Source: Rhizobiaceae bacterium (GTDB taxonomy: Bacteria > Pseudomonadota > Alphaproteobacteria > Rhizobiales > Rhizobiaceae). From it: a stretch of 64,000 bases of DNA. Both the position numbers and the translations under genes were made by a program. Below are positions 51,150 to 60,776 of this stretch, piece after piece. How positions within the stretch are numbered: the stretch's first letter is position 1; every line of letters begins with the position of its first letter. The stretch lies in the NCBI GenBank assembly GCA_023953835.1, contig JAMLJB010000001.1:1860001-1924000 (forward strand). The letters run 5' to 3'. The notes under the pieces are model-generated. The model was given only the letters and a program-made list of their open reading frames with translations, had not been told where the DNA came from and made no database searches.

Positions 51150-53102
51150 ATGTCGGAAGGACAGGTCTACAAGGTCAAGGCTGCGTGGAAGAAGAATGCG
51201 CTGGTCGACAACGAAACCTATCTCAAATGGTACGCGGAGAGCGTGAAGAACCCCGATAAATTCTGGGGCAAGCACGGCAAGCGCATCGACTGGTTCAAGC
51301 CTTTCACAAAGGTCAAGAACACCAGCTTCAAGGGCAAGGTCTCGATCAAGTGGTTCGAGGACGGGATCACCAACGTCTCCTACAATTGCATCGACCGCCA
51401 CCTGAAGAAGCGGGGAAACCAGGTCGCCATCATCTGGGAAGGCGACAATCCCTATGACGACAAGAAGATCACCTACAACGAACTCCATGAGCATGTCTGC
51501 CGTCTCGCCAATGTGATGAAGAAGCATGGCGTGAAGCGGGGCGACCGTGTCACGATCTACATGCCGATGATACCCGAGGCGGCCTATGCGATGCTGGCCT
51601 GCACGCGTATCGGCGCGATCCATTCGATCGTGTTCGGCGGCTTCTCGCCCGACGCGCTGGCGGGGCGCATCGTCGATTGCGAATCGACCTTCGTCATCAC
51701 CGCCGACGAGGGCCTGCGCGGCGGGCGCACCATTCCGCTGAAGGAAAACACCGACAAGGCCATCGACCTTGCGGCCAAGCAATATGTCATGGTCAAGAAC
51801 GTGCTGGTGGTGCGCCGCACCGGCGGCAAGATCGGCTGGGCGAACGGTCGCGACATGTGGTACCACGACGAAATCCAGACCGTGGACGCCAAGTGCGTGC
51901 CGGAACGGATGAAGGCGGAAGACCCGCTTTTCATCCTCTATACGTCCGGCTCGACGGGCAAGCCGAAAGGCGTGCTGCACACCACGGGCGGCTATCTCGT
52001 CTTTGCCTCGATGACGCATCAATATGTGTTCGACTATCATGACGGCGACGTCTACTGGTGCACCGCCGATGTCGGCTGGGTCACGGGCCACAGCTATATC
52101 GTGTACGGCCCGCTGGCGAACGGCGCGACGACGCTGATGTTCGAGGGCGTGCCCAATTATCCAAGCCAGTCGCGCTTCTGGGACGTTGTGGACAAGCACA
52201 AGGTCAACATCTTCTACACCGCGCCCACCGCGATCCGCGCGCTGATGGGCGCTGGCGACGGCCCGGTGAAAAAGACCTCGCGCAAGTCGCTGCGCGTGCT
52301 GGGCTCGGTCGGCGAGCCGATCAACCCGGAAGCCTGGGAATGGTATTACAATGTGGTCGGCGAGGGGCGCATCCCGATCGTCGATACCTGGTGGCAGACG
52401 GAAACCGGCGGCATCCTGATTACGCCGCTGCCCGGCGCGACGAACCTCAAGCCCGGTTCGGCAACGCGGCCCTTCTTTGGTGTGCAGCCGCAACTGGTGG
52501 ACAATGAAGGCAAGGTGCTGGAGGGCGCAGCCGACGGCAATCTCTGCATCGTCGATTCCTGGCCGGGGCAGATGCGCACCGTCTATGGGGACCATGAGCG
52601 TTTCGTGCAGACCTATTTCTCGACCTACAAGGGCAAGTACTTTACCGGCGACGGCTGCCGTCGCGACAAGGACGGCTACTACTGGATCACGGGTCGCGTC
52701 GATGACGTGATTAACGTATCCGGCCATCGCATGGGCACGGCGGAAGTCGAGTCCGCGCTGGTCAGCCATGACAAGGTGTCCGAGGCGGCGGTGGTCGGCT
52801 ATCCGCACGACATCAAGGGGCAGGGCATTTACTGCTACGTGACGCTGATGGCGGGCGTGGACGGCTCGGAGGACCTGCGCAAGGAACTGGTGACGCATGT
52901 GCGCAAGGAAATCGGCGCAATTGCTTCGCCCGACAAGATCCAGTTCGCGCCGGGCCTGCCGAAAACCCGCTCCGGCAAGATCATGCGGCGCATCCTTCGC
53001 AAGATCGCCGAGGACGATTTCGGTGCGTTGGGCGATACGTCGACGCTTGCCGATCCGGCGGTCGTGGATGATTTGATCGAGAACCGGCAGAACAAGAGGT
53101 AG
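51150..53102 (+). CDS. acs: Acetyl-coenzyme A synthetase
   Basis: A 650-residue AMP-forming acetyl-CoA synthetase: phosphate loop [40 protein letters not shown] in the acetate pocket, and the C-terminal [19 protein letters not shown] with the acetylation-regulated lysine. It converts acetate, ATP and CoA to acetyl-CoA. The ATG at 51150 follows GGGAGGG at proper spacing; 14 more in-frame codons upstream look like leader. It is monocistronic, followed by a palindromic repeat. Confidence 0.97.
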   Translation: MSEGQVYKVKAAWKKNALVDNETYLKWYAESVKNPDKFWGKHGKRIDWFKPFTKVKNTSFKGKVSIKWFEDGITNVSYNCIDRHLKKRGNQVAIIWEGDNPYDDKKITYNELHEHVCRLANVMKKHGVKRGDRVTIYMPMIPEAAYAMLACTRIGAIHSIVFGGFSPDALAGRIVDCESTFVITADEGLRGGRTIPLKENTDKAIDLAAKQYVMVKNVLVVRRTGGKIGWANGRDMWYHDEIQTVDAKCVPERMKAEDPLFILYTSGSTGKPKGVLHTTGGYLVFASMTHQYVFDYHDGDVYWCTADVGWVTGHSYIVYGPLANGATTLMFEGVPNYPSQSRFWDVVDKHKVNIFYTAPTAIRALMGAGDGPVKKTSRKSLRVLGSVGEPINPEAWEWYYNVVGEGRIPIVDTWWQTETGGILITPLPGATNLKPGSATRPFFGVQPQLVDNEGKVLEGAADGNLCIVDSWPGQMRTVYGDHERFVQTYFSTYKGKYFTGDGCRRDKDGYYWITGRVDDVINVSGHRMGTAEVESALVSHDKVSEAAVVGYPHDIKGQGIYCYVTLMAGVDGSEDLRKELVTHVRKEIGAIASPDKIQFAPGLPKTRSGKIMRRILRKIAEDDFGALGDTSTLADPAVVDDLIENRQNKR

Positions 53103-53113
53103 GCCATAGCTTA

Positions 53114-53265
53114 CCCCTCATCCGCCTGCCGGCACCTTCTCCCACAGGGGGAGAAGGACAATGGCAACAACGTCTCGCACTTCCTGCAAAGTCGGCGATT
53201 GAAGCCGGCGCGGACGACCCCCCTTCTCCCCCTGTGGGAGAAGGTGCCGGCAGGCGGATGAGGGG
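53114..53265. repeat. 152-bp repeat with perfect 44-bp terminal inverted repeats
   Basis: Arms 53114-53157 and 53222-53265 are exact inverted copies over 44 bases, starting CCCCTCATCCGCCTGCCGGC. Each arm also folds on itself (CCTTCTCCC-ACA-GGGGGAGAAGG). The 64-base centre is not palindromic. The outer 30 bases are shared with 48094-48206, so these are two copies of one repeat family. It sits between acs and purH, whose transcripts converge, and could act as a bidirectional terminator. Confidence 0.92.
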
Positions 53266-53282
53266 TGCTCGGAAAGGCGTCG

Positions 53283-54899
53283 TCAATGCCTGAAATGCCG
53301 GAAGCCGGTGAACACCATTGCGATGCCATGTTCATCGGCGGCGGCGATCACTTCCTCGTCGCGCATGGAGCCGCCCGGCTGGATGACGGCGGTGGCGCCT
53401 GCCTCGACGGCCGCGAGCAGACCGTCCGCGAAGGGAAAGAACGCATCCGACGCGACGACCGAGCCTTTGGTCAGGACCTCGCCCGATCCGGCGGCGTCGG
53501 CCGCATCCTGCGCCTTGCGTGCGGCAATACGCGATGAATCCACGCGGCTCATCTGCCCTGCGCCGACGCCGACGGTCGCACCGTCCTTCACATAGACAAT
53601 GGCGTTCGACTTCACGTGCTTGGCGACCCGGAACGCGAATTTCAGGTCCTGCATCTCGCGTTCCGTCGGCGCGCGCTTCGTTACGACCTTTAGCTCCATG
53701 TCGTCCACCACCGCATTGTCGCGGCCCTGCACAAGCAGGCCGGCGGCGACCGACCTGACCGTCTGGCTGGCCGCGCGGGGGTCCGGCAATCCCCCGGTAA
53801 CCAGCAGGCGCAGGTTCTTCTTCGCCGCGACGATGGCCGCCGCCTCGTCAGTCGCGGAAGGCGCGATAATGACTTCCGTGAACACCTTGACGATCGCTTC
53901 GGCGGCTTCAGCGTCAAGCTGGCGATTGAGCGCTACGATCCCGCCGAACGCCGACACCGGATCGCAGGCGAGCGCCTTTTCATAGGCCTCGGCAAGCGTT
54001 TCGCCGGTCGCCACGCCGCAGGGGTTCGCATGCTTGATGATGGCAACCGCCGCCGTGCGCGCCGGGTCGAACTCGGCCACAAGTTCGAAGGCCGCGTCCG
54101 TGTCGTTGATGTTGTTGTAGGAAAGCTGCTTGCCCTGGAGCTGCCTTGCGGTCGCGACGCCCGGGCGTACATCCCCGGTGAGGTAAAGCCCGGCGCTCTG
54201 GTGGGGGTTTTCGCCATAGCGCATCACCGATTCGAGATGCCCCCCGAATGCCCGCCATGTGGGATGCTCGATTTCCAGCGCCTCGGCGAACCAGCCGGAA
54301 ATCGCCGCGTCATAGGCGGCGGTGCGGGCGAACGCCTTGGCGGCCAGCTTCTTGCGAAATTCGTAGGTCAGGCTGCCCGCGTTGAGTTCCAGCGCGTTCT
54401 GTACCGATGCGTAGTCCTCGGGATCGGTGACGATGGCGACATAGGCGTGGTTCTTCGCGGAGGCGCGCACCATCGCGGGACCGCCAATGTCGATGTTCTC
54501 GACGATGGACGGATAGTCCGCGCCGGAGCGGCGCACCTCCTCGAACGGATAAAGATTCACCACCACGAGATCGATGGGCGCTATGCCGTGCTGCTCCATG
54601 GCGGCGACATGCTCCGCATCGTCGCGGATGCCGAGCAGCGCGCCATGCACGGAAGGATGAAGCGTCTTGACGCGGCCGTCCATGATCTCGGGAAAGCCGG
54701 TCAGTTGCGAAACGTCGGTGACGGTCACGCCCGCCGCCGCCAGCGCCTTGGCGGTGCCGCCCGTCGAAACCAGCTCGACCCCGGCGTGGAAGAGCGCCCG
54801 GGCAAACGGTTCCAGCCCGGTCTTGTCGGACACGGAGATCAGTGCGCGGCGAATCGGGACAAGGTCGGGTGCGGGTATTTTCTTGGAGGCGACGGCCAT
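53283..54899 (-). CDS. purH: Bifunctional AICAR formyltransferase/IMP cyclohydrolase
   Basis: A 538-residue enzyme for the last two steps of IMP synthesis. Residues 1-~150 are the methylglyoxal synthase-like cyclohydrolase domain ([39 protein letters not shown]); residues ~200-538 are the formyltransferase domain with [17 protein letters not shown] and [20 protein letters not shown]. It uses 10-formyltetrahydrofolate, linking it to folate C1 metabolism rather than H4MPT. It is the last gene of the apparent series htpX-rsmB-heparinase-like-purH, 54 bases after the heparinase-like gene. Confidence 0.97.
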   Translation of the reverse strand: MAVASKKIPAPDLVPIRRALISVSDKTGLEPFARALFHAGVELVSTGGTAKALAAAGVTVTDVSQLTGFPEIMDGRVKTLHPSVHGALLGIRDDAEHVAAMEQHGIAPIDLVVVNLYPFEEVRRSGADYPSIVENIDIGGPAMVRASAKNHAYVAIVTDPEDYASVQNALELNAGSLTYEFRKKLAAKAFARTAAYDAAISGWFAEALEIEHPTWRAFGGHLESVMRYGENPHQSAGLYLTGDVRPGVATARQLQGKQLSYNNINDTDAAFELVAEFDPARTAAVAIIKHANPCGVATGETLAEAYEKALACDPVSAFGGIVALNRQLDAEAAEAIVKVFTEVIIAPSATDEAAAIVAAKKNLRLLVTGGLPDPRAASQTVRSVAAGLLVQGRDNAVVDDMELKVVTKRAPTEREMQDLKFAFRVAKHVKSNAIVYVKDGATVGVGAGQMSRVDSSRIAARKAQDAADAAGSGEVLTKGSVVASDAFFPFADGLLAAVEAGATAVIQPGGSMRDEEVIAAADEHGIAMVFTGFRHFRH

Positions 54900-54953
54900 G
54901 ACAGCTTTCCCAATGCGGCGTTGGTTGCGGCCTAAACATAGGGGGCCGGGAAA

Positions 54954-56678
54954 TCAAGGGCGCGCTGCGCGGGAATCCAGTGTTTCGCGCACCAGCCGCC
55001 AGCGGACGACGGGCGTCTTGGAAAGCAGCGTGAAAAGGACGATCTGCGCGGTGCGGCGCGCGCCACTCGAACTCGCGAAATAGACGGATTCCTCGATCAT
55101 CGGGTGAACATCGGGCGAAAGGAAAACCCAGCATTCCCCGGAATGTCCCAGCAGGAAAACCTCGCCGCCGCTGCTTTTCTCGACCTTGATGTTGGGATGG
55201 ACATGAAAGCGGATGGCGGCGAGGTCCTTGCCGTTGGCGAGGATCGTCATGCCGTCCGTTCCGGTAAACCTGTCCGTTCCGTCGAGCACATTGCCCTCGG
55301 CGGACAATTGCATTTCGCGTTCGTGGCGAATGCCGAACAACGGCTCATAAGCGTCGTGCGCGGCGATGAAACCATGCATACCCGGCGCGTCGATCCGCCT
55401 GCAGTCCACTTCGGTCGGGCCGCTGGTGAGCGGCGCGCCGACAATGCGCTGAACCAGCTTCGGGTGGATGAAGCGGGCCTGCGATGTCTCGTTCAGCGTC
55501 ACCGTGGAATGGGCGGCGGTGGCGCGGGCGAGAGGTCGCAGTTCCGGCGGACCGTAATTGTCGACCCCGCAATTGACGATGAAGCACTGCCGTCCCGACG
55601 ACATCTCGAAGGCGAGGCAGCCCGCATGCGCCGCAGTCGACAGCACGGAGGGCGGCGGCAGGCCGGTATCGGCGATCACCACGGTCTGGCCGAGTTCCAG
55701 CCTGTCGTAGCCCGAATGCGGCGCATGCAGCAGCGGCGCACCGGCGATGTCGTCATGACGCAGGATCGCGTTGACGCGTTCATAGACGGTGACGCCCATG
55801 CCGTTGAAGCGGGCAATGGAGCCGTCCGCGTGGCGAAAGAAGCGGACTGCGGGGATCATGCGGTCGATGCTGGCCAGAAGGCTTGCGGGCGGTTGCAGCG
55901 CCTGGCCGATATAGACCTGCCTCAGCGGCAGCAGGTCGGCCAGAAGCTCCAGCAGGGTCAGCGGATTGCGCGAGACGTGGCCGCCATCGGGCAGGATCTG
56001 GCGTTCGAGTTCGGCGTCGAGGCTGCGCACGGCGTTGCGTTGCGCGCCAGCGGACGCGGGGAGCGCAAGCGCTGAAAAGGCCAGAGCCACGCGGGCCCGC
56101 AGCCGCTCGCGCCCGGACGGCATTTCCGGCGCGGTCGCGCGCAGGTAGCGCACCTGCACCGCGACGCTTTTCAGGAACTGCCTGTTGAAATTCCTGTCCG
56201 GCCCGCCGAGCAACATCGAGGAATGCTGGAGCCAGGCGATGATCCGCTTGGCCACGGTGCCGGGTTCCCAGGCGACGCCGGAAATGCGGCTGCCATGCTG
56301 CCTGATCCAGTCGGAGACGAGCGCGCGCGCATTGGCCGAGGCCAGCTCGGTTCCGGCGGCGCGCAGATGGCGCAGCCAGCGAAAACCGTGAAGCGCCTTC
56401 AGCCAGCCGCGATTGGCGATCGTGAACTGGAACGGCGACACGCCGCCCGTGTCCACCACATTGCCCGAGAAGGGAAAGCGCCCGTAGTAGATTTCCTGCG
56501 CAAGGCTGGGGTCCGACAGGCGCAGGTCCGGCGGCACAAGGCGAAAGCGCTCCGGCGTGCGTCCGCTGAAGCGCCAGCGATACAGTGGTCCGGTGCGCAA
56601 TCTGCGCTGCATCCTGCGCCAGAGCGCACCTGCAACCAGAGTTCCCGTATTGTGATTTCGGCCTGGTCTTTTGGCCAA
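54954..56678 (-). CDS. Heparinase II/III family protein
   Basis: A 574-residue protein typical of alphaproteobacteria, where it lies between rsmB and purH. The N-terminal half is an alpha/alpha toroid (YYGRFPFSGNVVDTGGVSPF, WLKALHGFRWLRHLRAAGTE); the C-terminal half is a beta-sandwich heparinase II/III-like domain (YDRLELGQTVVIADTGLPPP, QCFIVNCGVDNYGPPELRPL). No clear signal peptide is seen, which is usual for this subgroup. Substrate unknown; a role in surface polysaccharide turnover is a guess from the fold. Confidence 0.88.
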   Translation of the reverse strand: MAKRPGRNHNTGTLVAGALWRRMQRRLRTGPLYRWRFSGRTPERFRLVPPDLRLSDPSLAQEIYYGRFPFSGNVVDTGGVSPFQFTIANRGWLKALHGFRWLRHLRAAGTELASANARALVSDWIRQHGSRISGVAWEPGTVAKRIIAWLQHSSMLLGGPDRNFNRQFLKSVAVQVRYLRATAPEMPSGRERLRARVALAFSALALPASAGAQRNAVRSLDAELERQILPDGGHVSRNPLTLLELLADLLPLRQVYIGQALQPPASLLASIDRMIPAVRFFRHADGSIARFNGMGVTVYERVNAILRHDDIAGAPLLHAPHSGYDRLELGQTVVIADTGLPPPSVLSTAAHAGCLAFEMSSGRQCFIVNCGVDNYGPPELRPLARATAAHSTVTLNETSQARFIHPKLVQRIVGAPLTSGPTEVDCRRIDAPGMHGFIAAHDAYEPLFGIRHEREMQLSAEGNVLDGTDRFTGTDGMTILANGKDLAAIRFHVHPNIKVEKSSGGEVFLLGHSGECWVFLSPDVHPMIEESVYFASSSGARRTAQIVLFTLLSKTPVVRWRLVRETLDSRAARP

Positions 56679-56757
56679 GATCGAATCCCCGTTCCTCCGC
56701 GCCGCGAATTTAGAGTCTTATATCCAAACATGGAAGGCTTTCGAGAAAAGCGCTTGT

Positions 56758-58122
56758 CTAGGCAATGCGCCTGAACCGCGCGGCGAAAAACCCGTCCATG
56801 CCAGACAATGCGGGATCGCCGAGGTCGAGGTCGGCGGGCGCGGTGCGCAGCCACCCTTCGGCGGTCCTGAAAGCATCGGACCAGTCGAACTCTCCGGGCT
56901 CTACCGGATCGGCGCGGATGGCGTCGGCGCGGTCCCGCAGGAGCGCGGCGACCAGTTCCTCTCCTTCAAGCGGATCGAGCGAGCAGTTGGAGAATACGAT
57001 GCGCCCGTCGGGTTTCAGCAGGTCGAGCGCCGCATCCAGCAATCTGCGCTGCACGCCCGCCAGCTTCGCGATGTCGGCTTCGGTCTTGGTCCACGGCACA
57101 TCGGGATGCCTGCGCACCGTTCCGGTCGAGGAGCAGGGCGCGTCGAGGAGGATGGCGTCGAATGTCGCGCCGGGCTTCCACGATGCGATGTCTGCCTCGA
57201 CCATATTGGCCGACAATCCCAGCCGGGCGAAGTTCGCTTCCAGACGGCGCAGCCTGTTGCGGGATGTATCGACCGCCGTCACCTTCGCACCCGCCAGCGC
57301 CAGTTGCGCGGTCTTGCCGCCGGGCGCGGCGCACAGGTCCGCCACCTCCAGCCCGGCTACGTCCACGAGCAGCCGCGCGGGAAGGCTTGCCGCCGTGTCC
57401 TGCACCCACCATTCGCCTTCCGCGAAGCCGGGCAGGTCGGTGACGGGGCCGCCCAGTTTGCCGATGCGTACTGAACCCGTGGGCAGTGCGATGCCGCCGA
57501 GCCGCTGCGCCCAGCCTTGGGCATCGGATTTGACGGTCAGGTCGAGCGGTGCTTCGACGCGATGCATGGCGAGGATTCGGCCCGCCTTTTCCGGGCCGTA
57601 GGCGTCGGCGAGCCGCTGCCTGAACCAGTCCGGCGCGTCGTCGGTGCGCGCCAGAACGGCGGGAAGCGCGCGCTCCTTGCGCCGCGCGATTTCGCGTAGC
57701 ACCGCGTTGACAAGGTTGGCGAAGCGCGTCGTGCGGGGGTCGGATTTGGCATGGCTGACCGCAAGATCCACGGCGGCGCTGTCCGGCACGTCCAGAAACA
57801 GGATCTGCGCCGCGCCGACATGCAATATGTGCTGGAGCGCGCTGGCATTGCCCGGCAGCGGGCGCTCCAGCCGGGCCGCGATCAGTTCGGCGATGGTGAC
57901 GCGGTGGCGCAATGCGGCGTTGAGGATCGCGCGCACCAGTGCGCGGTCGCGCATGTCGAGCGCGCGAAACTGCGGATGGCCGTGGTCATGATCCGTCAAC
58001 CCGTCGAGCGAGGTGTGGGCGTCGATGACCGCCGCCAGCAGGCGGGCAGCCGCCATGCGCGCGGGCAGGCCGGGTGTTTCGGATGGTCGGGCGTCTGTCT
58101 TGCCGGGGCGGGATGCTTTCAT
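56758..58122 (-). CDS. RsmB-type rRNA (cytosine-C5) methyltransferase
   Basis: A 454-residue enzyme. Residues ~20-160 are a NusB-like RNA-binding domain (ARLLAAVIDAHTSLDGLTDH, HILHVGAAQILFLDVPDSAA); residues ~235-454 are the SAM-dependent domain: ADLCAAPGGKTAQLALAGAK (SAM site), LLDAPCSSTGTVRRHPDVPW (catalytic P-C) and IVFSNCSLDPLEGEELVAAL (second cysteine). It methylates C967 of 16S rRNA in the family prototype. It follows htpX by 35 bases and precedes the heparinase-like gene by 79. Confidence 0.9.
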   Translation of the reverse strand: MKASRPGKTDARPSETPGLPARMAAARLLAAVIDAHTSLDGLTDHDHGHPQFRALDMRDRALVRAILNAALRHRVTIAELIAARLERPLPGNASALQHILHVGAAQILFLDVPDSAAVDLAVSHAKSDPRTTRFANLVNAVLREIARRKERALPAVLARTDDAPDWFRQRLADAYGPEKAGRILAMHRVEAPLDLTVKSDAQGWAQRLGGIALPTGSVRIGKLGGPVTDLPGFAEGEWWVQDTAASLPARLLVDVAGLEVADLCAAPGGKTAQLALAGAKVTAVDTSRNRLRRLEANFARLGLSANMVEADIASWKPGATFDAILLDAPCSSTGTVRRHPDVPWTKTEADIAKLAGVQRRLLDAALDLLKPDGRIVFSNCSLDPLEGEELVAALLRDRADAIRADPVEPGEFDWSDAFRTAEGWLRTAPADLDLGDPALSGMDGFFAARFRRIA

Positions 58123-58157
58123 TGCCGCCCCTTATCGCTCCGGCGGCGTCGAGGCAA

Positions 58158-59156
58158 TCAGGACCAGCGGTCGTTGGGTTGTCCGCGCGGCTTGCCCCAT
58201 GGCCCGGCAGTGTCGTCCTGCGCCTCGCTGGTCGCGCTGCCCCACGGGCCGGAAGGCTGCGGCGCGCCGCCCCAGGGTCCGGCATCGGGAGCCTGCGCGG
58301 TGGGAGCGGCTGTGCCCGGTTGCGCCATGTCCTCAAGCGCCCTGATGCGGTTTTCCACATTGGGATGCGTCGAGAACAGATTGTCCATCCGTTCTCCATG
58401 CAGCGGATTGTAGATGAACATGTGCGCCATGGCCGGGTTGCGCTCGGCGGGCGGGTTCTCGATGCGCTTCGCGGCCTGCGCGATCTTCGAAAGGGCTGAG
58501 GCCAGCGCAAGCGGATTGCCGCAAATCTGCGCGCCGCGCCGGTCGGCGGAATATTCGCGCGTGCGGCTGACCGCCATCTGCACCAGCATGGCGGCGAACG
58601 GCGCGACGATGATGGCGATGATCGTGCCGACCGCGCCGAGCGGATTGTTGTTGTCGCGGCTGCCTCCGAAAAACAGCGCATAGTTGCCGATCATCGAAAT
58701 CGCGCCCGCAAGCGTGGCGGTGATCGTCATGGTCAGCGTATCGCGATGCTGGATGTGCGCCAGTTCGTGCGCCATGACCGCGCCGACCTCGTCGGCATTC
58801 AGCCTTTGCAGGAGCCCGGTGGTTGCGGCGACCGCCGCGTTCTGCGGATTGCGGCCCGTGGCGAATGCGTTGGGCTGCGGCTGGTCGATCAGGTAGACCT
58901 TCGGCATGGGCAGTCCGGCGCGCTGCGCGAGCTCAGCCACGATGGCGTAGAATTCGGGCGCGTTGCGCGCATCCACCTCCACCGCGCGGTTCATGCGCAG
59001 CACCAGCTTGTCCGCGTTCCAGTAGCTGAACAGGTTCATCGCGGCGGCGATGAAGAATGCGGTCATCATGCCGCCGCTTCCGCCGAGAACATAACCGACG
59101 CCCATGAAGAGCGCGGTAAGGACTGCGATCAGCATTGCCGTGCGGACGAGGTTCAT
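58158..59156 (-). CDS. htpX: Zinc metalloprotease HtpX
   Basis: A 332-residue membrane protease with N-terminal spans ([40 protein letters not shown]), the zinc motif [20 protein letters not shown] (HExxH) and the downstream glutamate in [20 protein letters not shown]. It degrades misfolded membrane proteins. The C-terminal ~55 residues form a tail with three P-W-G repeats (GPWGGAP, GPWGSAT, GPWGKPR). ATG at 59154-59156 gives the usual [17 protein letters not shown] start. Divergent from the SdhAF4-like gene, 89 bases away. Confidence 0.95.
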   Translation of the reverse strand: MNLVRTAMLIAVLTALFMGVGYVLGGSGGMMTAFFIAAAMNLFSYWNADKLVLRMNRAVEVDARNAPEFYAIVAELAQRAGLPMPKVYLIDQPQPNAFATGRNPQNAAVAATTGLLQRLNADEVGAVMAHELAHIQHRDTLTMTITATLAGAISMIGNYALFFGGSRDNNNPLGAVGTIIAIIVAPFAAMLVQMAVSRTREYSADRRGAQICGNPLALASALSKIAQAAKRIENPPAERNPAMAHMFIYNPLHGERMDNLFSTHPNVENRIRALEDMAQPGTAAPTAQAPDAGPWGGAPQPSGPWGSATSEAQDDTAGPWGKPRGQPNDRWS

Positions 59157-59245
59157 CGAAAGCTCCCAAAATGCCGGTCGCACTTTGCGCCCATGCGGTC
59201 TATATGATGGTGGATCGATCCGACGGTTTCAATGACAAGTGCGCG

Positions 59246-59461
59246 ATGACCGATAACGACAACGTCAGCCAAGAAAATGTGAAAGCGCCTTCCCGGCCAT
59301 TGTGCGACACTGCGCGCCGCGCGCTCGCCGAGGCCGAGGAGCGGCGTCGCCTCTATCGTGAGGCCGAAGCGAAGGTTCCGGTCGAGAAGGGCGGACGCGG
59401 CGGTCTCGAACCGGGTCGGTATGGCGATTGGGAGATCAAAGGACTTACCACCGATTTCTGA
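59246..59461 (+). CDS. DUF1674 / SdhAF4-like succinate dehydrogenase assembly factor
   Basis: A 71-residue protein. The C-terminal half, ending GGLEPGRYGDWEIKGLTTDF, is the family signature (G-x-E-P-x-R-Y-G-D-W-E-x-K-G-x-x-x-D-F). SdhAF4 proteins bind the flavoprotein subunit SdhA and protect it before complex II is built. Start chosen at ATG 59246 (MTDNDNVSQENVKAPSRP). No sdh genes are near, as is usual in alphaproteobacteria, where it typically neighbours htpX and rsmB. Confidence 0.9.
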   Translation: MTDNDNVSQENVKAPSRPLCDTARRALAEAEERRRLYREAEAKVPVEKGGRGGLEPGRYGDWEIKGLTTDF

Positions 59462-59544
59462 CGCGTTGCCGGAAGGCGGCGGAACTTCGTTTTCCCGAAC
59501 GCGTTTGACATCAGCGAATCTCCTCAAAAAAGATTGGGACGCCG

Positions 59545-60414
59545 ATGCTCATCCGCCTGGGTTACGAGATTGAAGTTGCCTGCGACAGCCCCATGCCACT
59601 CGTTTCGCTTCTGGAGATTCACCCGGAACGCCGCGGCGACATCAGGAGCGAGGCGCCTGTGGCCACGCGGCCAAATGTGAAGAGCGAAACCTATTCGGAC
59701 CTCTACGGCAATATATGCCGCAGATTCCATGTTCCGGTCGGAGATTTCGCAATTCGCTACGATGCGCTGGTGAACGACAGCGGCGACACCGATGAGATCA
59801 ATCCGCTGGCGCGGCAGATGCCGGTCGAAAAACTGCCGCCCGAGGCGCTCTCCTTCCTGCTTGGCAGCCGCTATTGCGAAACCGATCATCTGTCCGACCT
59901 CGCCTGGTCGACATTCGGCTCGGTGCCGGACGGCTGGGCGCGCGTGCAGGCGATCTGCGACTATGTCCACAATCGGCTGTCATTCGGCTACGGCTATGCC
60001 CGCTCGACGCGCACCGCCGCGCAGGCGCATGACGAACGCGTCGGCGTTTGCCGGGACTTTGCGCATCTGGCGATCACGCTGTGCCGCTGCATGAACATTC
60101 CGGCCCGCTATGTGAACGGCTATCTGGGCGACATAGGCGTGCCCGCCGATCCCGCGCCGATGGATTTCAGCGCGTGGTTCGAGGCCTTTCTCGACGGCAA
60201 ATGGTACACCTTCGATGCGCGGCACAACATTCCTCGCATCGGGCGCGTGGTGATCGCGCGCGGTCGCGACGCAACCGACGTGCCGCTTCTCCACACATTC
60301 GGCCGCCATGAGCTGAAGCTGTTCAAGGTCTGGACCTATGAGGAAAAGGGCGTGCCAGCCGTCCAGATGCAGCAGCGGGTCGACCGGACCCAGACGGCAC
60401 AGATACTCGCCTGA
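59545..60414 (+). CDS. Bacterial transglutaminase-like cysteine protease family protein
   Basis: A 289-residue protein. N-terminal beta domain (MLIRLGYEIEVACDSPMPLV), then the transglutaminase core: ERVGVCRDFAHLAITLCRCM has the catalytic Cys, GKWYTFDARHNIPRIGRVVI the His/Asp region. It lacks a signal peptide. Members hydrolyse amides or cross-link; the substrate is unknown. It is a single gene on the plus strand followed by a 362-base intergenic region. Confidence 0.87.
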   Translation: MLIRLGYEIEVACDSPMPLVSLLEIHPERRGDIRSEAPVATRPNVKSETYSDLYGNICRRFHVPVGDFAIRYDALVNDSGDTDEINPLARQMPVEKLPPEALSFLLGSRYCETDHLSDLAWSTFGSVPDGWARVQAICDYVHNRLSFGYGYARSTRTAAQAHDERVGVCRDFAHLAITLCRCMNIPARYVNGYLGDIGVPADPAPMDFSAWFEAFLDGKWYTFDARHNIPRIGRVVIARGRDATDVPLLHTFGRHELKLFKVWTYEEKGVPAVQMQQRVDRTQTAQILA

Positions 60415-60583
60415 TGTATCCGTTTGGGACAGATCGCCATGTTCGAATTTGGCACAAATTCGAGGGTGAGACGCATCCAGGCGGTGGCGGCGTGACCCCT
60501 CTCGCCGCAATGCGATAAATTCAACCCAATAAAATCATATACTTGCCGCTTCCCGACGCGGATTGGCACGGCGCGGCCCGAAC

Positions 60584-60599
60584 TGGCCCGCAACATGCA
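60584..60599 (+). promoter_or_regulatory. Sigma-54-like promoter, TGGCCCG-N4-ATGCA
   Basis: TGGCCCGCAACATGCA keeps the invariant GG (60585-60586) and GC (60597-60598) separated by exactly 10 bases, and matches the sigma-54 consensus at 10 of 12 defined positions. It points toward a structured, gene-free region ending in a terminator at 60725-60760. It is the only plausible promoter found in the 362-base gap 60415-60776. Confidence 0.45.
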
Positions 60600-60609
60600 T
60601 TGTTATGTT

Positions 60610-60765
60610 CAACTGCGGTGAAGGCCGCAGGGGCGGGTGGGTACGCAGAGTAAGTAACTAGGGCCAGGTGAAGTCGCGCGTTTTTGGGGCAAATGGGGCG
60701 CGCTGACTACGGACCTAGCAAAGGGGCCGCTTCTTCCGACGGGGAGAAGCGGCCTCGCGTATTTT
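60610..60765 (+). ncRNA. Candidate small RNA (structured intergenic region)
   Basis: About 155 bases downstream of the sigma-54-like site with no reading frame that looks coding. Two hairpins can be drawn: CTGCGG-TGAAGG-CCGCAG (60613-60630) and AGTCGCGCG paired with CGCGC(T)GACT (60672-60708). It ends at the strong hairpin 60725-60754 and ATTTT. No known RNA family was recognised (not 6S, SRP, tmRNA or RNase P). Evidence is structural only. Confidence 0.35.
60725..60765 (+). terminator. Rho-independent terminator
   Basis: Stem GGCCGCTTCT (60725-60734) pairs with AGAAGCGGCC (60745-60754) over 10 bp with a 10-base loop, followed by TCGCGTATTTT. It lies 12 bases beyond the stop of the convergent MFS gene (60777), so on the minus strand it may also end that transcript; the tail is better on the plus strand. 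Confidence 0.7.
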
Positions 60766-60776
60766 CGGGGGTGCGT

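Noticed and set aside
60561..60577. Second sigma-54 site TGGCACG at 60564
   Set aside because: The -24 half is perfect but the -12 half (GGCCC) lacks GC at the right distance.
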